Below are positions 9,392-16,152 of a stretch of DNA of 64,000 bases, piece after piece. The translations under genes were made by a program, and so were the position numbers. This stretch comes from G963674665 sp964609625 (GTDB lineage Bacteria > Desulfobacterota > Desulfovibrionia > Desulfovibrionales > Desulfovibrionaceae). Below the pieces are notes generated by a model. It had not been told where the DNA came from and ran no database searches. It saw only the letters and a list, made by a program, of their open reading frames with translations. The stretch spans positions 1 to 64,000 of the forward strand of contig CAZSRS010000010.1 of the NCBI GenBank assembly GCA_964609625.1. The letters are read 5' to 3'. Positions within the stretch are counted from its first letter, which is position 1. Every line of letters begins with the position of its first letter.

Positions 9392-9703
9392 TTACTGCCG
9401 GCCCAGGGCCTTGTTCACGTCCCTTTCGATGACCTCGAGGGATGCGCCGCCCAGAGCCGTGTCGCTCAGGCTCTCCAGCACGGACAGGCTGTTCACGGCA
9501 TCCAGCTTCTCCTCCAGGTCGGCCGGCACTCTATCGAAGCGGCTGTACAGAAGACGCAGCAGAAGCCGACGGGCATAACCCACACCTTCTTCAAGACCCT
9601 TTTCCAGGCCCTTCTCCATGCCCTTCTCCAGGCCCTTCTCCAGGCCCTCCAAAACGCCCTTCTGATAGGCTTCGGGGGCCACATCCACGACAAAGGATTT
9701 CAT
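9392..9703 (-). CDS. Predicted internal short form of Rpn (RpnS-like, 103 aa)
   Basis: Within the rpn frame, codon 246 is an ATG preceded by AAGGAG (9712-9717) at a spacing of 8 nt, better than the signal in front of the full-length start. It would give a 103-aa protein made of the G-L-E-K repeat and the C-terminal helical domain, without the nuclease core. This matches the arrangement published for E. coli rpn genes, where RpnS acts as an antitoxin. Expression here is inferred only from the initiation signal and from the duplicated copy that preserves it. Confidence 0.6.
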   Translation of the reverse strand: MKSFVVDVAPEAYQKGVLEGLEKGLEKGMEKGLEKGLEEGVGYARRLLLRLLYSRFDRVPADLEEKLDAVNSLSVLESLSDTALGGASLEVIERDVNKALGRQ

Positions 9704-10438
9704 GATGGCTTCTCCTTCAGGTAATGCCGCCAGCTCGGCTTCGAGATCCTGCCAAGTCAAATCCGTGTTCACACTCTGGGCATAATACAGGAACTGCGCG
9801 ATGGTTTCCATGGCCGAGTCCGGCCCCAGGGCGGTCAGGAGCAAGTGTGCGAGCTGTGCGATACGCCGCGCCGGAGCCTTTTCCAGCAATGCCTTCCATA
9901 GCAGCAGTGCTGCCTTGCCCGCGATGCTGCCCTTGATCTCGGATTCCGGTGTCCGAGCGATGTCGAAAACTTCCATGCCAAAGGCAGGGATGTAGGCGTC
10001 GAAGGTTGCGTCCACCGCGAAGAGTTCCCACAAGGGGCGCCCGCTCCAGGGTCTCGTGCCATGATAAATAACCACGGGAATGACCACGGGCAAGCCTTCG
10101 AACAAGGGCATTTCCTTGACGCGCTGCTCCCAGAGCATGAGCATGTAGCGTAGGATCTGCAAGGAGCAAGTCGGGGACGGGGCACTCTTGTGTTCGAGAA
10201 GGATGTAGATCGAGGCGGGCTTGCCGTCCTTGAGTTGACACTCGTAGACCAGGTCCGCGAAATAGCGCTTGGAGCGCTTGCCAACGAAACTGTTTTGCCC
10301 CGGCGTCAGGGTGTCGAAGTCTATGGCCTCAGCCACCTGCAGGGGCAGGTTATGCCGCAGAAACTCGGCAGCCGCGGCCGGGCGGCCGTAAAACTGCTTG
10401 AAAAAGGCGTCGTGCTGCTGGTGGATGTCGGAACTCAT
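9392..10438 (-). CDS. Rpn family PD-(D/E)XK nuclease (YhgA-like, Transposase_31)
   Basis: A 348-aa protein of the recombination-promoting nuclease family. The catalytic core shows A-D-L-V-Y-E around D62 and L-L-E-H-K-S with E82 and K84, the D...ExK triad. The family N-terminus (D-A-F-F-K-Q-F-Y) and the V-V-I-Y-H-G motif near residue 125 are intact. The C-terminal part from residue 246 carries the variable G-L-E-K repeats and a helical tail. E. coli homologues are DNA endonucleases, linked to phage defence, that are inhibited by a C-terminal protein made from within the same gene. The start ATG has no strong ribosome binding site visible. Nothing else mobile is nearby, so transposase activity is unlikely. 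Confidence 0.88.
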   Translation of the reverse strand: MSSDIHQQHDAFFKQFYGRPAAAAEFLRHNLPLQVAEAIDFDTLTPGQNSFVGKRSKRYFADLVYECQLKDGKPASIYILLEHKSAPSPTCSLQILRYMLMLWEQRVKEMPLFEGLPVVIPVVIYHGTRPWSGRPLWELFAVDATFDAYIPAFGMEVFDIARTPESEIKGSIAGKAALLLWKALLEKAPARRIAQLAHLLLTALGPDSAMETIAQFLYYAQSVNTDLTWQDLEAELAALPEGEAIMKSFVVDVAPEAYQKGVLEGLEKGLEKGMEKGLEKGLEEGVGYARRLLLRLLYSRFDRVPADLEEKLDAVNSLSVLESLSDTALGGASLEVIERDVNKALGRQ

Positions 10439-10567
10439 GCCGCCAACCTACCGGGGAATGTGTATGAAAACAAGGTCGCGTATGACTGTGTCGCGCATGG
10501 CTGGGGCAGGTGATGTGAGGATAGTGTGAATATGTTTACGGAAGGAGTACCAATGTGCCTCCATCGC

Positions 10568-11518
10568 TCAGACCTCCAAGGGCACACCCTTTTCCGGGGC
10601 CAAGCGCAGAGTCATGGCGCCGGTAGGGCAGGCGTCGGCGCACACGCCACAGCCCAGGCAGCGGTCGTCGTCCACCACGGCGCAGGTGCCGCGTTCAGGC
10701 ACCTCGATGGCGCCAAAAGGGCATTTTCCGGCACACAGGCCGCAGCATTTGCACGCCTCGGCAGTAACTACAGCCAGGTAGCCCGACGATGCCAACATGG
10801 GCACACCGTTGCGGTGGGCGTTCATGGCGCCGCAGCAACAGGAGCAGCAGTTGCAAATGGCGTAGAAGCGCTGGAGCATGGCGTCCTTGAAAAAGGCGTG
10901 ATGCACGTGCCCGCGCTCGTGTTCGGCCTGGAGGATGTCCTGGGCCTCGCCGCGGTCGATCCAGCGGGCGCGCTTGGGGTGGTGTTCGGCCACGAAGCTG
11001 GCAAAGGGCTCACCTACCACCAGGCAGACGTCCAGCGGCAGGCAGGGATTCTCCCGGCAAGAGCGGCAGGGGCATTCCAGGGCCACGATGTGCTCGGGAT
11101 GCGTGAGCACGATGTCCCGCGCCAGGGCATAGGGAATGACCTGTTCCAGGTCGCGCAGCTCGATGGAGCGCTCCACCGAGATCAGACGCCGCGCCCCTTC
11201 CGGGGGCACCACCTTGCCGTGATATCCCTGGGCGAACTCCTCTTTTGGGGAGCGCTGCGGGACGTCGGACCTGGGCGAAAAGCGCTCCATGAGCGTGGAG
11301 AATCCGCACCACACCTTGCCCAAGGGGGCCGATAGGGGATGTTTGCCCGTGGCCACGGCTATATACAGGTAGGGCCAGCGGCCATAGACGTACCCATGCA
11401 GCCAGTGCCATGGGCCGTAGTTCGAGACCCGACGCCCCGCGCGCCAGAAGGCACGGGTGGACGGAGCGATACACTTGTCCGCCAGCATGTTCAGCAACGA
11501 CGCTTTCTTCCCATTCAT
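10568..11518 (-). CDS. Iron-sulfur protein with C-terminal 2[4Fe-4S] ferredoxin domain
   Basis: A 316-aa cytosolic protein. The last 70 residues hold two classic 4Fe-4S motifs (C-K-C-C-G-L-C-A-G-K-C-P and C-L-G-C-G-V-C-A-D-A-C-P). The middle has two further cysteine groups, C-P-C-R-S-C near residue 150 and a striking C-N-C-C-S-C-C-C cluster near residue 228, suggesting additional metal sites. The N-terminal third is not recognised. Such proteins in sulfate reducers act as electron-transfer or maturation factors, but no partner is encoded beside it. ATG at 11518 was preferred over a TTG at 11536; the upstream GGGGC is a weak ribosome binding site. Confidence 0.75.
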   Translation of the reverse strand: MNGKKASLLNMLADKCIAPSTRAFWRAGRRVSNYGPWHWLHGYVYGRWPYLYIAVATGKHPLSAPLGKVWCGFSTLMERFSPRSDVPQRSPKEEFAQGYHGKVVPPEGARRLISVERSIELRDLEQVIPYALARDIVLTHPEHIVALECPCRSCRENPCLPLDVCLVVGEPFASFVAEHHPKRARWIDRGEAQDILQAEHERGHVHHAFFKDAMLQRFYAICNCCSCCCGAMNAHRNGVPMLASSGYLAVVTAEACKCCGLCAGKCPFGAIEVPERGTCAVVDDDRCLGCGVCADACPTGAMTLRLAPEKGVPLEV

Positions 11519-11571
11519 GCCCCGAACGTACAGCAAAATACCGCTGCTGGGAATCTACCCTGCCGCTTTCC

Positions 11572-11949
11572 TTACCGCGGTGCCGGCCCTTCTCCGATGA
11601 ACACGCCGAAATCCGGGGAATAGCTGTCCGGCACGAACACGCTCCGTACTTGCCGCACCTCCACTTTTTCCCCGGCCTCGGGCAGGAACTGTATGCTGAT
11701 CTCATAGACAGCGATGACATCCGTTTGCAGTCCGAGCTTGTCCAGGATGTCGGTAGTCGCTTGGCCGCACATCAGCCAAATCTCCTCGCCGTTCACATCG
11801 AACACCGCGTAGGGGTAATCGCCGACATCCGCGCGCAGGTAGCGTCCCTTGAGCAAACGGACGTCTTCCCCCGAGCAGGGAGTGGTCAGCGAGACCAGCA
11901 GCAGACAGGCCATAGCCATGACGAAAATGCGGTTCCACATGCGCTTCAT
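11572..11949 (-). CDS. Small secreted hypothetical protein
   Basis: A 125-aa protein with a clear Sec signal peptide (cleavage predicted near the C-S-G-E junction, about residue 27). The mature domain of about 95 residues contains Y-L-R-A-D-V-G-D-Y and G-E-E-I-W-L-M-C-G, reminiscent of small OB-like periplasmic domains, but I do not recognise a family. GAAGGAG at 10 nt supports the ATG at 11949. It could be read in the same direction as mutM, 60 bases upstream. Confidence 0.7.
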   Translation of the reverse strand: MKRMWNRIFVMAMACLLLVSLTTPCSGEDVRLLKGRYLRADVGDYPYAVFDVNGEEIWLMCGQATTDILDKLGLQTDVIAVYEISIQFLPEAGEKVEVRQVRSVFVPDSYSPDFGVFIGEGPAPR

Positions 11950-12017
11950 GTTCAATTCGCTCCTTCAACCCGAGCCATGCCACCCAGGATACTTGGCCGC
12001 GCACCATGCGCACGCGC

Positions 12018-12857
12018 TCAATCTCTTTGGCATATGGGGCAATACACCGTTGTCCTGCCAGCCACCTTCATGGTGTGCAAGGGTGAGCCGCAATTGACGC
12101 AAGGTTGTCCGCCCCGGCCATAGACCCTGAAACAATTCTGAAAGGCGCCAGCATGGCCGTGGGCGTCGCGGTAGTCGCTGATGGAGCTGCCGCAGGCCTC
12201 GATGGCTTCCCCGAGTACCTCCTGCACTCTTGCATGCAGTCTCCCGAGCCGGGTCCGGCCCAGATTCATGGCCGGCGCATCTGGGCGAATTCCGGCTCGG
12301 AACAGGGTCTCGTCAGCGTAAATGTTACCGATGCCGGCGATGACCGCCTGGTCCAGGAGCAGGGCCTTGATCCGCCCCTTCTTGTTTTCGAAGATGGTAG
12401 CGAAGGCCTCGGGCCCGATTTCCAACGGCTCGTGGCCGAGCCGGGCGAAAAAGGGCCAGGCCGCGAGTTCCTCGGGAAACAATGCCTGGAGCGTGCCGAA
12501 CTTACGCACGTCATGAAACACCAGTGTCCGTTCCGGACGGCCGTCGTCATGCCGCAGCAGGAAACAACAGTGGGTGTGCCTGTCATGCAGGAGTTCGCCG
12601 TTGTCGGGCAGGAAGAGCCGCCCGGTCATGCGCAGATGCACGGCCAAGATCAGCGGTTCTCCGGTGAAATGAAGCAGCAGGGCCTTGCCACGGCGGGTGA
12701 CGTCTTCTATGCGGCGCCCCACGATCCGAGAGCGAAAGGTTTCCACACCCTGGGGCAGGGCATGGGGGGCGGATACTTCGATCCCGGCGATGCAGGCACC
12801 GGCGAGATACGGCCGCAGGCCTCGGGCGATGGTCTCCACCTCGGGCAACTCAGGCAT
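12018..12857 (-). CDS. mutM: Formamidopyrimidine-DNA glycosylase (Fpg)
   Basis: A 279-aa bifunctional DNA glycosylase/AP lyase that removes 8-oxoguanine and ring-opened purines. The N-terminal P-E-L-P-E-V-E-T motif supplies the catalytic Pro and Glu after removal of Met, G-K-A-L-L-L carries the conserved Lys, N-I-Y-A-D-E-T-L-F the DNA-binding motif, and the C-terminal zinc finger has the pairs C-V-N-C and C-P-I-C. All key residues are present. Its start overlaps the stop of the upstream membrane-protein gene by 8 bases, so the two are translationally coupled. Confidence 0.96.
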   Translation of the reverse strand: MPELPEVETIARGLRPYLAGACIAGIEVSAPHALPQGVETFRSRIVGRRIEDVTRRGKALLLHFTGEPLILAVHLRMTGRLFLPDNGELLHDRHTHCCFLLRHDDGRPERTLVFHDVRKFGTLQALFPEELAAWPFFARLGHEPLEIGPEAFATIFENKKGRIKALLLDQAVIAGIGNIYADETLFRAGIRPDAPAMNLGRTRLGRLHARVQEVLGEAIEACGSSISDYRDAHGHAGAFQNCFRVYGRGGQPCVNCGSPLHTMKVAGRTTVYCPICQRD

Positions 12858-13311
12858 TGCGCCCCTCCTCTACGGCCTGGGCCAACTCCTCGGCGCGCTG
12901 AGAGCCGATAAGCTGCACCCGCCCCCCTCTGAGTTGAAGCCGGACGGCCTTTTCTCCTTTCATGGTCAGGGCGCGGGAGCGGTCGAATCCTCTGCGAATG
13001 CCCCACCCAAGGTAGGTTCGCAAAGGTTTGTAGGTCACGACCCGGCAGTCTTCGATCTCACGCAGGGGAAAGCGCCAGCGCAGCAACTTGAAACAGCCAA
13101 ACTGCACGAGCACGGCGCTTGCGTCCACAATTGTTGCCATGGGAAAAAAGAGTAGTGAGATGCCCAGGACCACCGCAGCCGGGAAGAGCGCCGAGACAGG
13201 TGCCGCGCCACCTTGCATCACCGACGCCAGGGGCAGGAACAGCACTGCGGCGAGAAATCCCAGGACCCAAACGTGGGGGTACTGGGTTTCCTGGAACAGA
13301 ATCCCGGGCAT
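12850..13311 (-). CDS. Membrane protein with PH-like domain
   Basis: A 153-aa protein with two hydrophobic segments in the first 60 residues (about 14-34 and 42-62), followed by a domain with R-F-P-L-R-E-I-E-D-C-R-V and G-x-G-I-R-R that resembles bacterial PH-like (DUF304 type) domains. Function unknown. GGAGG lies ahead of the ATG at 13311; an ATG at 13332 overlapping the previous stop is also possible and would add seven residues. It sits between a ChaN-like lipoprotein and mutM in a tightly packed minus-strand run. Confidence 0.7.
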   Translation of the reverse strand: MPGILFQETQYPHVWVLGFLAAVLFLPLASVMQGGAAPVSALFPAAVVLGISLLFFPMATIVDASAVLVQFGCFKLLRWRFPLREIEDCRVVTYKPLRTYLGWGIRRGFDRSRALTMKGEKAVRLQLRGGRVQLIGSQRAEELAQAVEEGRNA

Positions 13312-13328
13312 GGAATCCTCCGCCGGCC

Positions 13329-14558
13329 TCATTTGACCGTATCGTTTTCCCGTGGCGGCAGGAGCGCCGTGACGTTAAGGACGTAGCCCTTTCTGAGAAT
13401 GCGCAACCGCAGGGGTTCCTTGCTTTTCCTGGCCTTGATGGCTGCCACGTGCAGGCCTGAGAGGGACTCCACGGGGACGCCGGCCACGGCCTGAATAATG
13501 TCGCCGGGCCGGAGGTCGGCGCGGGATGCCGTTGTGCCCGGCTCCACCGCCTCAATCAGGGCTCCCGCGGGTTCATCTTTCCAGACCAGTTTCATACCCA
13601 GGCGGTTGGAAAAAGACTCCGGGCAAAAGTAGAAGACGTCGGCCTCCTGGGGATTGGGGGACTCGCCCCCGCGCCAGGGAAGAACCAGCAGCACCCGGGC
13701 GTCCGGCTCCAGGGTGCGCAGTCTGTGTGCAATGCCCCAGCCATTCTCCACATGGCCGGCGCCAGCTAAAATGGCAACTGGTCTGCCCGTTGCCTGGCGC
13801 GCACCGATGGCCGCTCCGGCCATGGACGTGTCCCAAACGGACTGGACAAGAAGGAACCGTTCCAGTCGTTTCTTGTTGCTCTCGGTATCCCCGCTCTTGC
13901 CCCTCCCCATGAAGTCCTGATGGAGGGAGAATATCGTTTCCAGGGCCTGTTGCTGTTCCTCCATGGGTGGAATGAACTCCTCGGGCAGTCTGCTCCTTTC
14001 CTCAAAGGACACCCCCTGAAGCCCCTCCTGGCGCAGGATATCCAGAACGCGGCGCGATACATTGAGGGCGTGCAGGCTCATGCCTTGTTCCAGCGCGGCT
14101 TGCAGCACCGGTTTATACAGAGAGAAGGGATAGCCCCAGACACGCGCCCACTCCAGTTCGCTCTCCAAGCGGGCGATGTCGGTGAGCGCGACTTCTGGAT
14201 TCCGGTTGACCTTGTCCAGTGCGGGCTGCTTGTCATCGCTGAGCATCTCCAGCCCCAAGGCCCAGTTGCGGCCTTCCTGATCCAGAAGCCGCAGCACCGC
14301 GGCCTGGGCCAGATGATCGCAGGCCACTGCATGCCCCTCGCCAAGAAGCAGGTAATCGACTTCCCCGACCAGAGCCAGGAAGTCCGCATCGTTCAGGGGG
14401 CGCAATTCCCCAGCCTCCAGCCGTAGCAACCCCGCGGTCGGGAAGGGATGTTCCGATACGGCTCTGGAGATCTCGATTGTCTTGGGCGCACATCCACCGG
14501 CCATCAGCAGCAGCGTGATCACCAGGCAAATCCTCGATGCGGGTTGCGTGAAGTACAC
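13329..14558 (-). CDS. ChaN-family lipoprotein with C-terminal PDZ domain
   Basis: A 409-aa predicted lipoprotein: lipobox L-L-M-A-G-G-C near residue 23 with Ala at +2. About 60-290 is a ChaN-like haem-binding domain (Tiki/TraB superfamily), with L-L-L-G-E-G-H-A, G-L-E-M-L near the middle and A-G-A-G-H-V-E-N-G-W-G at the end. Residues about 320-400 form a PDZ domain with A-S-R-A-D-L-R-P-G-D-I-I. The GTG at 14558 follows GGGGGG and gives a proper signal sequence; the longer frame from 14675 would put 39 polar residues before it. ChaN binds haem at the outer membrane; the PDZ addition suggests assembly with another envelope protein. Confidence 0.8.
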   Translation of the reverse strand: MYFTQPASRICLVITLLLMAGGCAPKTIEISRAVSEHPFPTAGLLRLEAGELRPLNDADFLALVGEVDYLLLGEGHAVACDHLAQAAVLRLLDQEGRNWALGLEMLSDDKQPALDKVNRNPEVALTDIARLESELEWARVWGYPFSLYKPVLQAALEQGMSLHALNVSRRVLDILRQEGLQGVSFEERSRLPEEFIPPMEEQQQALETIFSLHQDFMGRGKSGDTESNKKRLERFLLVQSVWDTSMAGAAIGARQATGRPVAILAGAGHVENGWGIAHRLRTLEPDARVLLVLPWRGGESPNPQEADVFYFCPESFSNRLGMKLVWKDEPAGALIEAVEPGTTASRADLRPGDIIQAVAGVPVESLSGLHVAAIKARKSKEPLRLRILRKGYVLNVTALLPPRENDTVK

Positions 14559-14603
14559 GGCAGGCCCCCCCTTTTGGCTGGAAAATAGCCTAAAACGCGA
14601 GAA

Positions 14604-14631
14604 GGGGGAAAGCCTTTTCCGACTTTCCCCC
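14604..14631 (-). terminator. Hairpin after the CoA-ligase-like gene
   Basis: A perfect 9-bp stem (GGGGGAAAG with CTTTCCCCC) and a 10-nt loop lie just beyond the stop of the 14666-15931 gene on the minus strand. The T tract after it is poor, so it may be a weak terminator or a 3'-stabilising hairpin. Confidence 0.45.
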
Positions 14632-14665
14632 TGAATCCGCGGGCATATTGGAGCGGAAGCCAGGA

Positions 14666-15931
14666 TCAATCCCACTTCCGCTTGTCTTCGATAGGGCGAA
14701 TCTGCGGCGGCAGGATGCCAGGTTCCAGTACCTTGAGATGGGGGCGCAGCTTGATGCGCTCCCTGAACATGTGCAACAATTCCTCTTCGCGTTTGAAATT
14801 GCTGGCCTCGACGTACAGGACCATGTCGTCGATACCGCCGGGGTTGGTGACCTCGATCTGCCAGCGCTTGATCTCTTCGAAGCGGGCCATGACCTGCTCC
14901 ACCTGGTGGGGGTAGACGAACATGCCCTTGATCCGCGCCGTGGTGTCCACGCGGCCAACAATACTGCCGAGTCTCGGACTGGTGCGGCCGCAGGGGCAGG
15001 GTTCCCGGTCGATGTAGGAGAGATCACCGGTGGCCAAGCGAATCAGCGGATAGGTCTTGTTGAAGGCCGTGACCACGATCTCCCCCACCTCACCGTCCTT
15101 GAGGGGGATGCCGGTGTCGGGGTGGCAGATTTCCACGTAGGCGCGGTTGGCCACGTGCAACCCGTTCTTGTGGTAGCACTCGTAGCCGATGCAACCCACG
15201 TCCGCGGTGCCGTATCCCTGCCGCATGATCAGATCGAACTTCTTCTCCAAGGTGGAGCGCATCTTTTCCGAGAATTTCTCCCCGGTGACAAAGGCCACTT
15301 CGAGGTAGATGTCCCGGCGTAGATTCAAGCCGGACTCCTCGGCCTTCTGCGCCAAGTGCATCAAATAGCTGGGCGTGCCGACATAGCCGGTGACGCGCAG
15401 CTTCTGCATGATGTCGAGTTGCGTCGAGGTGTTGCCGGGCCCCACGGGAATCACCGCGCAGTTGAGATTGCGCAGGGGTTCCTCGAACATCAGGCCCGCC
15501 GGGGTGAGGTGGTAGTTGAACGTCACCTGGGAAAGATCGCCGGAGCGGAAGCCGGCGGCATAAAAGCCCTCGGTCCAGCCCCAGTAATCGTCGCTGCGAT
15601 CTTCGGGATCAAAAATGGGACCTGGCGACAGAAAAATACGCTTGAGTTCCCCGAGGTCCTTTGTCAGCAGGCCGCCGAGCCTGGGCCCAATGGACTGCAA
15701 AAAGATCAGTTCCTTTTTCTTCAGTATGGGAATATGCTTGAGATCATTGAGATTTCGAAACTTTTCCACCGAGAACTGGGCACGGTCGAAGCGCTTCTTG
15801 ACGTCCTCGGAGTAACGATAGGCGTACTGGAGCAGTTCCTTGAGCTGAATCAGATAGAATTGACGGCGCTCGCTCTCGTCCAGCACCTCGCGCCTGCTGT
15901 AGATGCCCTCTGTCCTGTCCTTTCGCGTCAT
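14666..15931 (-). CDS. Phenylacetate-CoA-ligase-like AMP-dependent synthetase
   Basis: A 421-aa member of the PaaK branch of the adenylate-forming superfamily, which activates aryl or acyl acids with ATP and CoA. The C-terminal region is canonical: T-G-D-L-S-Y-I, P-C-P-C-G-R-T, G-R-V-D and G-M-F-V-Y-P-H-Q. The G-Y-G-T-A-D segment corresponds to the adenylate-binding motif. The usual Ser/Thr/Gly phosphate loop (S-S-G-T-T-G-x-P-T) is replaced by L-S-P-G-P-I-F-D-P-E, a change seen in a subgroup of these proteins from anaerobes. Substrate unknown. It is transcribed alone, with 220 bases to the next gene on its 5' side. Confidence 0.82.
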   Translation of the reverse strand: MTRKDRTEGIYSRREVLDESERRQFYLIQLKELLQYAYRYSEDVKKRFDRAQFSVEKFRNLNDLKHIPILKKKELIFLQSIGPRLGGLLTKDLGELKRIFLSPGPIFDPEDRSDDYWGWTEGFYAAGFRSGDLSQVTFNYHLTPAGLMFEEPLRNLNCAVIPVGPGNTSTQLDIMQKLRVTGYVGTPSYLMHLAQKAEESGLNLRRDIYLEVAFVTGEKFSEKMRSTLEKKFDLIMRQGYGTADVGCIGYECYHKNGLHVANRAYVEICHPDTGIPLKDGEVGEIVVTAFNKTYPLIRLATGDLSYIDREPCPCGRTSPRLGSIVGRVDTTARIKGMFVYPHQVEQVMARFEEIKRWQIEVTNPGGIDDMVLYVEASNFKREEELLHMFRERIKLRPHLKVLEPGILPPQIRPIEDKRKWD

Positions 15932-16152
15932 TGCCCTTGTCTCCGTTGCATGAGTTTTTGCTTAATCTCTCATAGTAGTCCCTCATGACGAGAAAATCAA
16001 GGATTTTCTAAAAAATGCTGCATTCTCGACTGGTTACGATTATACCTGTATGCAGCCAAAGATGTTGAAACCGGCAAGAACGTATCCTGACAGTTCGTGG
16101 CGCGACCCGTGGTGCGCTCCGTCTCACGGTCGCGGGAAGAGGGCTTGCGGCC

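Larger units (their letters stand above)
8998..9745. repeat. Tandem duplication of the rpn 3' end
   Basis: The segment 8998-9376 is repeated almost perfectly at 9379-9745. The right copy is the authentic 3' end of the rpn gene and the left copy lies just beyond it. The copies differ by a few point changes (for example CTCCCGAC against CTGCCGGC near the stop codon) and by one 12-bp unit: the left carries six Gly-Leu/Met-Glu-Lys/Glu units, the right five. The unit includes the internal ribosome binding site and start codon, so the duplication created a complete second short ORF. Confidence 0.92.

Noticed and set aside
9392..10438. Reading the rpn gene as a transposase and the locus as an insertion sequence.
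   Set aside because: There are no terminal inverted repeats or target duplications, and the family is now understood as nucleases; the repeat is a tandem duplication of one gene end.
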